Positions 44,789-55,053 of a stretch of 64,000 nt of DNA are shown here, in pieces (within the stretch, counting starts at the first letter, position 1; each line of letters starts with the position of its first letter). The position numbers and the translations under genes were made by a program. Source of the stretch: Chrysemys picta bellii (Eukaryota > Chordata > Testudines > Emydidae); assembly GCF_011386835.1 (NCBI RefSeq), contig NC_088791.1, forward strand, positions 12,648,998-12,712,997. The letters are read 5' to 3'. The notes beneath the pieces are model-generated. The model did no database searches and was not told the origin of the DNA. It saw only the letters and a program-made list of their open reading frames with translations.

Positions 44789-45093
44789 AGCAACAGAGGG
44801 TCCTGTGGCACCTTTAAGACTAACAGAAGTATTGGGAGCATAAGCTTTCGTGGGTAAGAACCTCACTTCTTCAGATGCAAGTAATGGAAATCTCCAGAGG
44901 CAGGTATAAATCAGTATGGAGATAACGAGGTTATCTATACCTGCCTCTGGAGATTTCCATTACTTGCATCTGAAGAAGTGAAGTTCTTACCCACGAAAGC
45001 TTATGCTCCCAATACTTCTGTTAGTCTTAAAGGTGCCACAAGACCCTCTGTTGCTTTTTACAGATTCAGACTAACACGGCTACCCCTCTGATA
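44789..45093. mobile_element. Near-perfect inverted dimer with hammerhead-like cores
   Basis: The left arm (about 44790-44916) and right arm (about 44936-45060) are inverted copies with only a few mismatches. Each includes 'gcataagctttcgtgggtaa' or its complement and 'ggaaatctccagaggcaggt' or its complement. The right arm reads CTGAAGA, then AGTGAAGTTCTTACCCAC, then GAAA, then GCTTATGC, matching the order of a hammerhead core and stem III. The outer right end is 'cagactaacacggctacccc'. Probably Penelope-like, as at 30650-31034. Confidence 0.7.
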
Positions 45094-45694
45094 CTTGTTT
45101 CCATTGAAGAGACACCCCGGGTCAGTCTGATGCAGTATCTCTGCCATAATCACGTACAACATGCAAATGAAATGTCAACTTTGTGAATAGTCATTATAAA
45201 TAGGAAGTAAACCTCGCCCCTCCCCACAAAAAACCCTCATATCTCAGAAGCAGGTTTTTAAATTTTCCTTCATTTGATTCCCAAATAACTCGAGTTTGGG
45301 ACTAAATCTTCACCCCACAAAGACTGAATGAACTGGAATGGTGCAGCGAACATAAATGGAAGGGCGGTGAGAACAGCATCCTCTGCCCAAGTAGAGTAGA
45401 TAGGTACCTATTCCATAGAAGCAACTACAGCCTACGGGCTACAGCAGACCACTATACGCCCTCTATGCAAGAGCATGGGGCCAACCTCTGTCACGGAGCC
45501 ATTGGCCCTGCTTGCGTCTTTCCCTACCGCACTGTTGTCCAGGACCACCAGGATACACTGTTCCTCTGCCGGCAGGGAATATGGAGCTCCCCTGAGCCGA
45601 CTGTCTCGCCTGCACAGCCAAACCACAGCCGTCACCCATCAGAATCTTGCGCATCTCCACAGCGGAGGAGCCATAGTTGCCTCTTAGTGAGCAA
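45094..45694. other. Intronic DNA, no recognised feature
   Basis: Short domain-free frames only. Confidence 0.35.
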
Positions 45695-45774
45695 GGCCCA
45701 AATTCGGCAGTCCTTACTCAGGCAATGCTCCCATTGTCTTTAAAGGGCTGAGTAAAGACTGCAGGATTTGGCCC
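45695..45774. repeat. Inverted-repeat element 'ggcccaaattc...gatttggccc'
   Basis: Left arm 'aattcggcagtccttactca' and right arm 'tgagtaaagactgcaggatt' pair over about 27 bases around 'ctcccattgtctttaaag'. A scrap with related wording lies near 45. Confidence 0.65.
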
Positions 45775-45867
45775 TGAATGGTTTCTGATCTTTCCCAAGC
45801 AAAGCCCATCAGGATTCTAGCATAGGGACAAAGGGGCCGGAAAGGTTTTTTGTAGGATTGTAGCACA

Positions 45868-45941
45868 GGGCCAAATTCTGACCTCAGTTACACTCAACCT
45901 ACATGAGGGTGGACTGGAGTAAGTGAGATCAGAATTTGGTC
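45868..45941. repeat. Palindromic 'gggccaaattctgacctcag' element
   Basis: Left end gggccaaattctgacctc, right end gagatcagaatttggtc; member of the family at 24080-24177. Confidence 0.6.
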
Positions 45942-46146
45942 TTTTCTTGCTAGAAGTACAAGCCCATTTTTCCCCCAATGGAAAACATTGGTTTTGCAAT
46001 ATAGGGACAAATTCCCTTCCCAACGCTTTCACCTACAAAACATTTATATTATTATTATTATTACTACAATTTGTTGCACAATTCCCTTCCTAGGATCTGA
46101 TCCTACAAGTTCTTGGCAAGCAGGATCCATCAGTGACGTCTAGTGG

Positions 46147-46215
46147 CCAATTTCTCAGTTGGTATAAAGTGACTTCAATGGAGCTACATAGGTTTACACC
46201 AGCTGAGGACCCGAT
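46147..46215. repeat. Palindromic repeat fragment beside the MBT exon
   Basis: 'cagttggtataaagtgactt' and 'ggtttacaccagctgagga' match the 4382-4469 family. It lies 77 bases beyond the donor of the 46292-46532 exon. Confidence 0.55.
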
Positions 46216-46291
46216 GCAGGTTGATTGTAGGCTTGGAATCGAACTAGATCTTATACTAGACCATGACCCCACCAGAAAGCACAGAACTCAC

Positions 46292-46532
46292 CATCTGGAG
46301 GCATCAGCACCTTGTTGTTCTGCGTACACCAGCCCACTGGATGAAGGTCAGCTGTCATCACATCGCACCAGAAATCTGCCCTGCGATCATCTCCATAGCC
46401 ACAGTAACGTAGCAACAAGAGCTGCCCACACGTTGTAATGATCGTAGCCACCCAGTAGGTGTCCGGATTGTTCTTGTTGGCCACTTCTAACTTCATCCCT
46501 GGTTGGAAACTGCTCTGAAGGCTGATTTCAAC
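46292..46532 (-). CDS. SFMBT2: SFMBT2 exon encoding the first MBT repeat core (80 codons plus one base)
   Basis: The minus strand reads [59 protein letters not shown] and [20 protein letters not shown], ending D plus a split codon G. This is a malignant-brain-tumour (MBT) repeat with the hallmark FWCD and HPVGWC segments that shape the methyl-lysine pocket. Wording matches SFMBT2 and not SFMBT1. The acceptor reads ttctaattttgcaag and the donor is GTGAGTTCT beginning at 46291. It starts in phase 0, exactly where the 50365 exon ends, and its last base pairs with the CA of the 2976 exon. One base after the donor the frame stays open but is intron. Confidence 0.98.
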
Positions 46533-46639
46533 CTTGCAAAATTAGAAATAGGTATTATTTTTCCATATAACCAAAGGAAAATGAGGCATGATCTCTAGTT
46601 GAGCAATGCTAGCAGGCAACATTCTTAGGTGCATAGTGG

Positions 46640-46835
46640 CATGGCCTAGCAGACAGGGCACTAAACAACAGTTCAGGGGGCCACAGTTCTATCCTTAGCT
46701 CTGCCACTGACTGGTTGAGTGACCTTTGGCAAGTCACTTCACCTCTGACCCTCATCTATTCAGAATATAAGCTCTTTTGGGTAGAAACTGTCTATTATGA
46801 TGTGCCTGTACATAGTAGCACCTTGATCTCAGTTG
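46640..46835 (+). mobile_element. tRNA-derived SINE
   Basis: 'gcatggcctagcagacaggg' head, 'ttctatccttagctctgcca', 'gagtgacctttggcaagtca', then the alternative tail 'tataagctcttttgggtaga' and 'catagtagcaccttgatctc'. It lies 107 bases upstream of the MBT exon in gene orientation. Confidence 0.8.
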
Positions 46836-47036
46836 GGCCTCTAGGTGAGACTGTCATGCCAGTAATAATTTTAAGCACGGCCTCTGGGAATGGGTGAAAC
46901 TCAGCCCCATGCAGAGGGCCAGCACAAGCCCTGTGTGCCACTACTAAGACTCACTTGAGCTGGAGAAAAAGCCCAGGTATGATCCAAAGAACTTGTTACC
47001 ACACAGCTCCACCAGGTAAATAACAGGCCCAATTCT

Positions 47037-47177
47037 GGTTGCGTGTGAGGTGCTTTATAATTGAGGCCTGGTCCTCAGGGGTGCTCCATACCTGTAATTC
47101 TACCTCTCAGGTATAGAGCAACTCTGAGGACCAGGCCTCAATTATAATAATTTGTATAAAGCACCTCACATGCAACC
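47037..47177. repeat. Long hairpin, 'ctgaggaccaggcctc' arms
   Basis: Arm 47037-47078 and arm 47124-47177 are inverted copies; the right arm has an extra roughly 12-base segment (aataatttgta). The loop itself contains inner arms 'tgctccatacctg' and 'caggtatagagca'. It is one short fold-back element of about 140 bases with no target duplication resolved. Confidence 0.8.
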
Positions 47178-47445
47178 ATCTCAGAGCCTAATCCTGCCCC
47201 CACTGATGTCAGTAATAATGCTTCCATTGACGTCACTGGATGCAGGTCCATGCTCTAACTGATTAAAGCTCTTAATACCCTGGTGAAGAAGGCACAGGCA
47301 GCATCATCAGCCGCTATTACAGACGGCTAAAGACAAGAAGCTCCCACTGAAGTTTACAGTTCCCATTGATGTCAACAGAAGTGGGACTGGGTCCCAAGCA
47401 ACTTGCCTGAGGAAATCTAGAGAATACAATACATATTCTGTAGGA

Positions 47446-47845
47446 CAGTGGTTCTCAACTAGGGTTACATGTACCCCTGCGGGTACTAAGACATCTTCCA
47501 GGGGTACATCAACTCATCTAGATATTTGCCTAAAGCACTAGCGAAGTTAGCACAAACTAAAACTTCATACAATGACTTGTTTATACTGCTGTATATACTG
47601 TACACTGAAATGCAAGTATGGTATTTATATTCCAATTTATTTATGTTATAATTATATGGTAAAATGAGAAAATAAGCAATTTTTCAGTAATCGTGTGCTA
47701 TGACACTTTTATATTTTATGTCTGATTTTGTAAGCAAGGAGATTTTAAGTGACGTGTAACTTGGGGGCAAGGAAGACAAATCAGACTCCTGAAAGGGGTA
47801 CAGTTAGGATTACGGGGTACAGTTGGCAAAGGTTGAGACCCACTG
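47446..47845. mobile_element. Non-autonomous hAT element with perfect 8-bp target duplication
   Basis: Ends CAGTGGTTCTCAACTAGGG and GTTGAGACCCACTG; flanks ctgtagga at 47438-47445 and 47846-47853 are identical. AT-rich interior of 400 bases with no transposase. Confidence 0.94.
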
Positions 47846-47962
47846 CTGTAGGACATTCCTAACCAATGGAGTTAAAACTAAGGATATGCCTTATGCACTA
47901 ACTTTCTGTATCAATTAAGAGTTCTTTTGATATCTCCAGTTTTCCCTCCCAAGCTTGGAAGA

Positions 47963-48178
47963 AAGTTAGTCCTCTGGTTAGGGTATCAGCCTAGAATTTA
48001 GGAGACCCTAGTTCAATTCCCTGCACCACTTCAGACTTCCTCTATGACCTTTGGCAAATTAGTCTCTTTGTGACTCAGTTCCCCTCTCTCAAATGGGGAC
48101 TATAACACATCCCTACCTCACAGGGATGTTGTGAGGATACATATGATAAAAACTGCTGTTAATAGGTGACATATAAGT
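47963..48178 (+). mobile_element. tRNA-derived SINE
   Basis: 'tagtcctctggttagggtat' head, B-box 'gttcaattccc', 'ctttggcaaattagtctctt', 'gactataacacatccctacc' and 'ggatgttgtgaggatacata' body. Both A- and B-box regions are recognisable. Confidence 0.8.
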
Positions 48179-48235
48179 ACCTAATATGGATACAGAAGAG
48201 GAATACAAGTCTGCCTAAATCCATTTCTTGTGTCT

Positions 48236-48368
48236 TGTCTTATACTTAGACTGTAGGCCCCTTGGGGCAGGACACCTTTCTGGTCTGTGTTTGTACAGTG
48301 CCGAGCACAATGGGGTCCTGGCCCATGACTAGAGCTCCTGGGTGCTACAGTAATACACATGAAAAAAG
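48236..48368 (+). mobile_element. SINE tail element
   Basis: 'gactgtaggccccttggggc', 'gtgtttgtacagtgccgagc', 'acaatggggtcctggcccat' and 'ctgggtgctacagtaataca'. Well preserved; directly follows the SINE body at 47963-48178 and may be part of one composite SINE. Confidence 0.8.
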
Positions 48369-48834
48369 ATTGCCTGGGGGCTTCAACCAAATGATCCAGT
48401 GGTTTGCTAGTCTAGGGGAACGCAGCTTCTCCGGAGTTCGGAAGACTCCTCCTTTACCAGCCTCACACATGATTACTGCAGTCTAAGCACTGACAAGTTG
48501 CATCATTGACTTATTTTCATACCACAAGTACATTTGTCCGGTATCTATGCACTCACGTTCCATCAACAAGAACTGTATGCATGGCTCGGGGCTGGTCTAT
48601 GGCCCTTCTAGCTAGGCTCTTAGACAGTGACCAACTCCACAGAATCGGAGCACCCCGCAAAATGATCAAATACACACGTAAAGCTGTAATGATCTCTCTC
48701 GCTCCGCCTCTCAGCAATGACCAGACTGTGACATGCTGGGGAGTGGGGGATTTTTGTGTGTGTGGTATAACTATACAAAGGGTGGGTTGAAGACGTGGAT
48801 TGTGTCTCTCTCCTTGCCTCACATAGGTGGAATT

Positions 48835-49480
48835 GGGAGCGTTTTGCAACCGTCGCTCTTTGAGCATCCAGAGGAAGAGGCCAGGTGGACACTCACGTTG
48901 AAGATTTTCCAAAGAGCATGCCTTTCCCCTCCAATGTCGATTCATTGTTTCCAGGGTTCAGCATCATCCAGGAGCTAGTCTCAGCCAGGCCCCTGTACAG
49001 GGAGCTGGGAGATGGTGCTGTTTGCATCTGAGGAGAAGATGTAGTAGCGCTGGTTGCATCTGTATCGAATGGGATGGGGAGAGACAGGAATGCTGTGGGG
49101 CTTCACAGGTGAGTACTGGGGAAATAGAGGAGCAGGTGCCCATCACGGATCTGAGAGTGGCCTGAGAGGGGCAGTTGAACTCACCTCTGAGCAAACCCAC
49201 TAATCCCACCATTACTGTGAAGTGGGATGGCACCATTTTATAGCTGACTATATCAAATGCTATGGAAAGGTCTAGCAATAAGAGCATGGAGCATACAGCC
49301 CTGTCCATAGCCGAGAAGAGATCATCCCTCAGGGCCATCTCTGTTCCATGTCCTAACCTGAAGCCTACTTGGGAGGGATCCAGGATATTGGCAGTATCTA
49401 GGAGTTGAGCTTCCCAGTTAGTTTGCTTAGGAACTGGAGGTTAGATAATGGGTAGCAGCTGAAGAGGTCAGTCACGTCAT
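48835..49480 (-). mobile_element. L2-like LINE reverse transcriptase fragment, old
   Basis: The minus strand reads DDLFSAMDRAVCSM then LLLLDLSIAFDIVSYKMV, preceded by 'VGFRLGHGTE'. The order GFR.GH.TE...LLLDLSAAFD is a reverse transcriptase segment typical of L2-related LINEs, and differs from the CR1 form DFSKAFD. The conserved D of the first catalytic motif is present. Downstream it decays into frameshifts. Not functional. Confidence 0.75.
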
Positions 49481-50364
49481 GCAATGGTTTCTTAAGTACT
49501 GGCTGCATTGTGATGTGCTCTGGGACAGCAATAGATTTCCTTTCTCAAAGAAAGCGGCAACAATCCCAGTCCATAGGGATTCCAGGTGCTCTCAACGCTC
49601 TTCCACAAACCAAGAAGGGCATGGGGCCAGAGCTGCAGACGGTGGCTGCTTTGCCACAGTGCTTCCAGAATTCCATTGTGCGAACGAACCAACTTCACAT
49701 GAGGGAAGGTACCATATTCTCAGGCCTATGACGGTGGTACGGCTTCAGGTGCCCCAAGAGGCCATTTCTGCTACCAGAGAGTTTCTCGGAGATGTAGGCT
49801 GATAGCTTGTCACTGCAAGAGACACCGTTTTCTGGAGCTGAGAGGAGGCATTCCACGGTAACCAGGCTATTTAACATTGACAGGCTTCTCAGAAGAGGCC
49901 TGTCTGAAGGAGGGCTTTGAAGGAACAATGTGCATGCAATTTCTGTGTGGTGGGGTAATATGGAAGAAATTAAAGGGATCAAAGAGGCGGGAGAAGCAAA
50001 GGATGCAGGATGCGGATTGGGAGGGAATGAGAGCTGAATGTAGGCAAGAGGAAAGCAGTACAGGGCCTTGAGAAGGGGTAAGGATGAGAAGCTTGAATCC
50101 AAAGTAGAGTGAGAAGCCAGTGGACCCAAAGAAAGGAATGAGAACAGGTGTTCAACAGGAGAAGGAAGAGGATTTCAGAAGGAGAGGGAAAGGATTCCAG
50201 CATTTTGGATTGGGAGGAAGAAATTTGAGACAGAGAGAAGAGTTTGGTGATGTTTCCTCAAGAGCCATTAGCCATGCCTTTAAATTTTCCAGGATGACCC
50301 TCTCTAATCAGAATGAAAAGAGGAAGGGCACAGAACTTTCTCAAGGCCCAAGTGAAGTACGTAC
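49481..50364. other. Intronic DNA next to an SFMBT2 exon, unrecognised repeat-like
   Basis: Purine-rich blocks around 49960-50240 ('gcgggagaagcaaaggatgc', 'agcttgaatccaaagtagag') look like an old interspersed repeat, but I cannot name it. Two overlapping frames (49479-49802 plus, 49695-50129 minus) have no domain. Confidence 0.35.
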
Positions 50365-50459
50365 GTGTCTGAACGAGGTGTGAGGAGCAGCGCTTGCTCC
50401 CGTTTCTTCCAAGTATTCATCCCAGTTGAAGTCGGTCTCCTCGATGCTAGAACCTTCAT
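50365..50459 (-). CDS. SFMBT2: SFMBT2 exon before the first MBT repeat (31 codons plus split codon)
   Basis: The minus strand completes a split codon (..|AT, aspartate expected) and reads [20 protein letters not shown], then [11 protein letters not shown]. The next exon begins VEIS, so the junction gives FRHVEIS, matching vertebrate SFMBT2. The acceptor is a clean ttttccccccccaaacag-like tract and the donor GTACGTAC begins at 50364. An in-frame view from the ATG at the exon start would give a different frame, so that ATG is not the gene start. The segment is acidic and precedes the MBT array in the protein. Confidence 0.96.
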
Positions 50460-50908
50460 CTGTTTGGGGGGGAAAAGCAACATAAAATTAGAACATGGTT
50501 AATGCAGGCAATAAACTACACAATGGTATCAGCCAAAAGTGGGAAATTGGCAGGCAGTAAAACCTCCACACAAGATTTAAAAAACCCACCGTTTTAATAG
50601 TTATGCATATTTGGATTCCATGGGTTTTACCGCATTTCCAAGATATTCTTTGGTATGCTGGTTTTAGCAGTTACACCTTCAGAGACTCTGCCTTTGTGGG
50701 CCAGTTGGGTGAGCGAACAGAAACCACTGTACCCGGCAGTGCAAGAGAGTCCACACTATTTCACAACTCTTTTTGTAATGTTCTCATTAAACTTTCACGT
50801 CTCCTCCATCAGTCATCGTGAGTGTACGTTGTGCGGTACAGTGGATAAACATGCCAAACAAATAATAAAGTCTATGGCCCAATGCATTTCTGATCTAAGG
50901 GCCATAAG

Positions 50909-50985
50909 CCAGATCCTCAGCTGCCGTAAGTTACAGTACTGTCATTGAAGCCAATACAGGGATAGAGATTTACGCCACCTTAGCA
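50909..50985. repeat. Palindromic repeat fragment
   Basis: 'gccagatcctcagctgccgt' and 'tagagatttacgccacc' match the 4382-4469 family, diverged. Confidence 0.5.
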
Positions 50986-51225
50986 TCTGCCCCCCCTACT
51001 GGGTGCACTATTGCAAAGAGGTTAGTATCCATGTGCAACGCTGCCTTTTGCTGGATGGAATCAGAACTACTCAACTGCATATCATAGGCCCCATAATGCT
51101 AACGCTTTTATTTAATTAGTCAGAAGCTGAGCTTTGAAAGCAGAAGCCCTGTGTGGCTGTGAAGAGCCAGATGATGGCACTCAGGTGCCATCTCCCAGTT
51201 TCCCATTACAGCTACTTATAATTTT

Positions 51226-51470
51226 TTGTTTTTCTATAACACCTTTCATGGGAAGACCTGAAAACACTGTACAAACAATTAACTGATCCTCACAACATCC
51301 CGTGAGAGATGTAATGCTACCCCCATGTTATGGATGGGGAAACTGAGGCACAGATCATTTTCGTATCTAGCCTGAGATCACACAGGAAATCAGCTGCAGA
51401 TTTAAGAACAGAATCTAGATCTTCTGACTCTCAGGCCTCTGGATTAACCCTTATATACTCCATCCCACAG
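51226..51470 (-). mobile_element. tRNA-SINE or MIR-like SINE, minus strand
   Basis: 'ggatggggaaactgaggcac', 'gcctgagatcacacaggaaa' and 'agatcttctgactctcaggc' are the complement of a SINE body and head. This wording is shared by several amniote tRNA-SINEs, so the subfamily is open. Confidence 0.65.
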
Positions 51471-51499
51471 CTAAAGATCCATAATTATTCACAGGTTTT

Positions 51500-51575
51500 G
51501 CTACCTATCTGTACAGCCCCTAGCACAATGGGACTAAGGTCTCAAAGTGCTGCTGAAATACAAATAATACAAATT
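51500..51575 (+). mobile_element. SINE tail scrap
   Basis: 'tgtacagcccctagcacaat' followed by 'gctgctgaaatacaaataat'. Confidence 0.6.
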
Positions 51576-52129
51576 ACAAACAAATCTTCTTGCACTTACA
51601 GAAAATCAGCCAAATCTGATTGCTTTTATTTTACTTTAAAATAATGTTTCCAGGCAATCTTGGAAGAACGGTTTCAACCCAGAGCGAATATTTACAGTCT
51701 AATAGTGAGGCGTTGCAATAAGCATTTATCAGGCAAACTCTGAGAGACCCTTTTCCTTCCAAAGCATTCATCAGCATGGCCATGATGTAATTAAAGTGCC
51801 CCATGACAAACTGAATGAAGAAACCTCCCCAGACAGACAGTTTTATGAAGAAAACGGCAAGGTTAATTTATTGCAATTATTGCTACGGGTCTCCCATTTT
51901 CAAGATCTGAAAGTTAGATCATGTAAGAGGAATGTCTCATTATTAAAAAGAAAAGGAATAGGTTACATTTGCTGCCGATGTAGCCAGACACACATCTGAG
52001 GAAAAAAACAGATGACAGCAGAGTTGGGTTTTCTAAACGTAACCAGCATGGGAAAGGGGTTCAGAGATCAAATCACAGCCCTATTTACTGTTAAATACAC
52101 TAGAACTTCTTTTGAACACTGGGTTATGA
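51576..52129. other. Repeat-poor intronic DNA, conserved-element candidate
   Basis: 51640-52020 shows no recognised transposon. It contains blocks such as 'catgatgtaattaaagtgcc' and 'ttaatttattgcaattattg'. No domain in its frames. Confidence 0.4.
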
Positions 52130-53090
52130 AGACAATGAGTCCTGGGACCAGTTTTGTTCAACATCTTCATTAATGATCTGGATGATCGGATGGATTGCAC
52201 CCTCAGCACGTTCGCAGATGACACTAAGCTGGAGGGAGAGGTAGATGCGCTGGAGGGTAGGGAGGGGGTCCAGAGTGACCTAGATAAATTGGAGGATTGG
52301 GCCAAAAGAAATCTGAGGTTCAACAAGGACAGGTGCAGAGTCCTACACTTAGGATGGAATAATCCCATGCACTGCTACAGGCTGGGGACCGACTGGCTAA
52401 GTGGCAGTTCTGCAGAAAAGGACCTGGGGATTACAGTGAACGAGAAGCTGGATATGAGTCAGCAGTGTGCTCTTATTGCTAAGGCTAATGGCATATTGGG
52501 CTACATTAGTAGGAGCACTGCCAGCAGATCGAGGGAAGGGATTATTCCGCTCTATTCGGCACTGGTGAGGCCACATCTGGAGTATTGCATCCAGCTGGGC
52601 CTCCCCACTACAGAAGGGATATGGGCAAATTGGAGAGAGTCCAGCGGAGGGCAACGAAAATTATTAGAGGGCTGGAGCACATGACTTACGAGGAGAGGCT
52701 GAGGGAACTGGGCTTATTTAGTCTGCAGAAAAGAAGAGTGAGGTGGGATTTGATAGCAGCCTTCAACTACCTGAAGGGGGGTTCCAAAGAGGATGGAGCT
52801 CAGCTGTTTTCAGTGGTGGCAGATGACAGAACAAGGAGCAGTGGTCTCAAGTTGCAGTGGGGGAGGTCTCGGGTGGATATTAGGAAAAACTATTTACTAG
52901 GAAAGTGGTGAAGCACTGGAATGCGTTACCCAGGGAGGTGGTGGAATCTCCATCCTTAGAGGTCTTTAAGGCCCGGCTTGACAGAACCCTGGCTGGGATG
53001 ATTTAGTTGGGGTTGGTCCTGCTTTAAGCAGGGGGTTGGACTAGATGACCTTCTGGGGTCTCCTTCAACTCTAATCTTCTATGATTCTAT
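52130..53090 (+). mobile_element. CR1 LINE, 5'-truncated, ORF2 C-terminal third, plus strand
   Basis: From the plus strand: LFNIFINDLDD, FADDTKLEG (the catalytic FADD box of the reverse transcriptase), then NLRFNKDRCRVLHLG, SSAEKDLGITVNEKLDMSQQ and VRPHLEYC. A frameshift near 52600 moves the frame to [18 protein letters not shown]. The end is the CR1 tail 'gttggactagatgaccttct' and 'tctatgattctata'. A relatively young copy, yet dead through truncation and frameshift. Confidence 0.95.
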
Positions 53091-53146
53091 AATTCTCCCT
53101 CACCTGCACTGCTTCAACCTGGTGTAACTACATAGGTGTAAATCAG

Positions 53147-53510
53147 GAATAACTCAGTTGAGGAGATTTCGGAAAACAGGTGGCTCTTCAGTCTAGCAGG
53201 AAAAGGCATGACAAGATCCAATGGCCGGAAGCTGAAGCTAGACAAATTCAGAAGAGAAAGTAAGGTGCAGACTTTTTTTCAACAGTGGAGGGTAATGAAC
53301 CATTGGACTAACTTATCTAAGAAGATGGGGAATCTCCAGCACTCAAGACCGGATGTCTCTCTAAAAGAGATGCTATAGCCCAAACAAAAGGGATGGGCTT
53401 GAGGCAGACGCTACTGGGTGAGGTTCCATCACCTGTGTTATGCAGGAGGTCAGGATGGATGATGATAGTGGTCTCTTCTAGCCTTAAAATCTAATGACTC
53501 TATGGTCATG
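53147..53510 (+). mobile_element. Older CR1 3' end, plus strand
   Basis: 'cggaagctgaagctagacaa', 'ttaatgaaccattgg'-like wording, 'ctatagcccaaacaaaaggg' and 'ctgtgttatgcaggaggtca' belong to the older CR1 subfamily also seen at 23507-23929. Confidence 0.85.
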
Positions 53511-53550
53511 TCTACACAAAACACTTACTGGGCAGCAAGCTGGGATATAA

Positions 53551-53645
53551 ATCTACAATGCTCAAGGTCACATGTGTCAGTGACAGAGCCAGGAATTTAA
53601 CCCAGATCTCCCATACCCTAAGCGTCACTAGACTGAGCTATGAAA
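53551..53645 (-). mobile_element. SINE head and body scrap, minus strand
   Basis: 'gtgacagagccaggaattta', 'acccagatctcccataccct' and 'actagactgagctatg' are the complement of a SINE head. Confidence 0.6.
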
Positions 53646-54689
53646 TCAAGCTCTCTTTGCATTCAGTAGTAAGATGGGTGCAGTTCAGTGACACACCTAA
53701 AAAGTACCTGTTTTAAAAATCAAAATGAAAAGTGCAAGGTTGAGCCAGATAGGGTGCTTGGAGGGCCAGGCAGCCTAGCAGTTATTGCACCAGACCTCCG
53801 GCTGCCATCAGGGTGGTAGAGGTGCCTGGTTCCTGACCCTAAGCCAGAAATCTTCTGGCCTCCACCCGCATTTGGGTGACAGCCCTTAAGGGGTTGTGGT
53901 AGGGAGGCACTCCTTCTCTACCAGGTCCCAGCCCAGGGCCCTGTGGGAAGCAACATTGGCAAGGTCCTCCCTGCAGAGAGTCTAAGTCTGGTGTCCTGGA
54001 CCACTTCCTATCTATAGATCCCTTCAGTTTGGGGCACGACCCCTATAGTCCAAACAGTCAGTTACTTACAAAAAAATAAAATAAAAAAGCCCAAAGGACC
54101 AGGGTGCTGCTGGAGCTGCTGGTTCTCAAGGGGGTGGTGGCTGGAGAAGGCTCTGCCTGTGGGCCTGCCCTGTCCCGTGGTCCCCATCTCAGGCTCAACC
54201 TTCTGACTGGCTTCCCAGAGAAGGATTCCTCTCTCCTGCAGCCTGCCCAGCACCTGTGCCTGGGCTCCTGGAGCAGGCTCAGCAGGACTAGCGGGTGAGG
54301 ACTAACAGGGCTCAGTACTGCCTTTGAACACCTTTGGCTCCACATTAGGTTTGTATACCCCACCACATTGAGATGGAGCGCCTCCAGGAGCGGAGCACCC
54401 GTCCTGCTGCAGAGACTTCCGGCCTTTACTCTCCGTTGTTCCATTTCATCCTGACCCAGCAGAAGGCTGATTTCTCTACAGGCTTTATCGGGAAATTACT
54501 TTTACTGTGTCTGTAAAACTAACATCAGGGAACCCGTTTATCATGGGCCCAGTGTCTTGTTTTGCTCAGTTTCATTACAGAGAAATGGACGGGACTGAAA
54601 ATTCCCCCAAACCTCCTGTGTTGTTTCGGTTTCTTTCCTGAAGTTCTGCAATAGCGTCGGCTGTGACCACAGTCGGGTTGCCTAGGGGT
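53646..54689. other. Intronic DNA, GC-richer block, unrecognised
   Basis: 53760-54460 is GC-richer than its surroundings and may be an LTR or other repeat, but I see no matching ends. An (A)n-rich stretch is at 54067-54088. Frames to 128 codons have no domain. Confidence 0.35.
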
Positions 54690-54890
54690 TAGGCCAGGGA
54701 CAGAGAGTCAGGACATTCTATTCCCAACTCTATCACTGATTTACTGTGTGCCCATGGGCAAGTCACGTAACCTTTTTCCGTGGCTGGGTTTCCAAATCGA
54801 TTTTTGCTGATCTCTGTAAAATGCTTCAAATCCCTCAGATTGAAAGGAGCTATATCAATGAAAAGTATTTAATAATATTATAATTATTAT
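54690..54890 (+). mobile_element. tRNA-derived SINE
   Basis: 'cctaggggttaggccaggga' head, 'ctattcccaactctatcact', 'gcccatgggcaagtcacgta' body, an inserted or diverged middle, and tail 'aaaggagctatatcaatgaa' with a TTA-rich end. Confidence 0.75.
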
Positions 54891-55033
54891 TCTAAAGAGC
54901 GGTTTATTCTAAATTATTATTATTCTAAAGAGTGGTTTTCACAAAGCCATACCATTTACCAGTACTCAAATCAACATTCCAAGGGTAAAAACCTAGCTCC
55001 TGAAGTCACTGGCAAAACACCCATTCATTCCAA

Positions 55034-55053
55034 GGGGCGGGGCGGGGCGGGGC
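55034..55053. repeat. (GGGGC)4 G-quadruplex-capable tract
   Basis: Four GGGG runs separated by single C. On the coding (minus) strand of SFMBT2 this is C-rich, so the quadruplex could form on the template strand. Confidence 0.9.
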
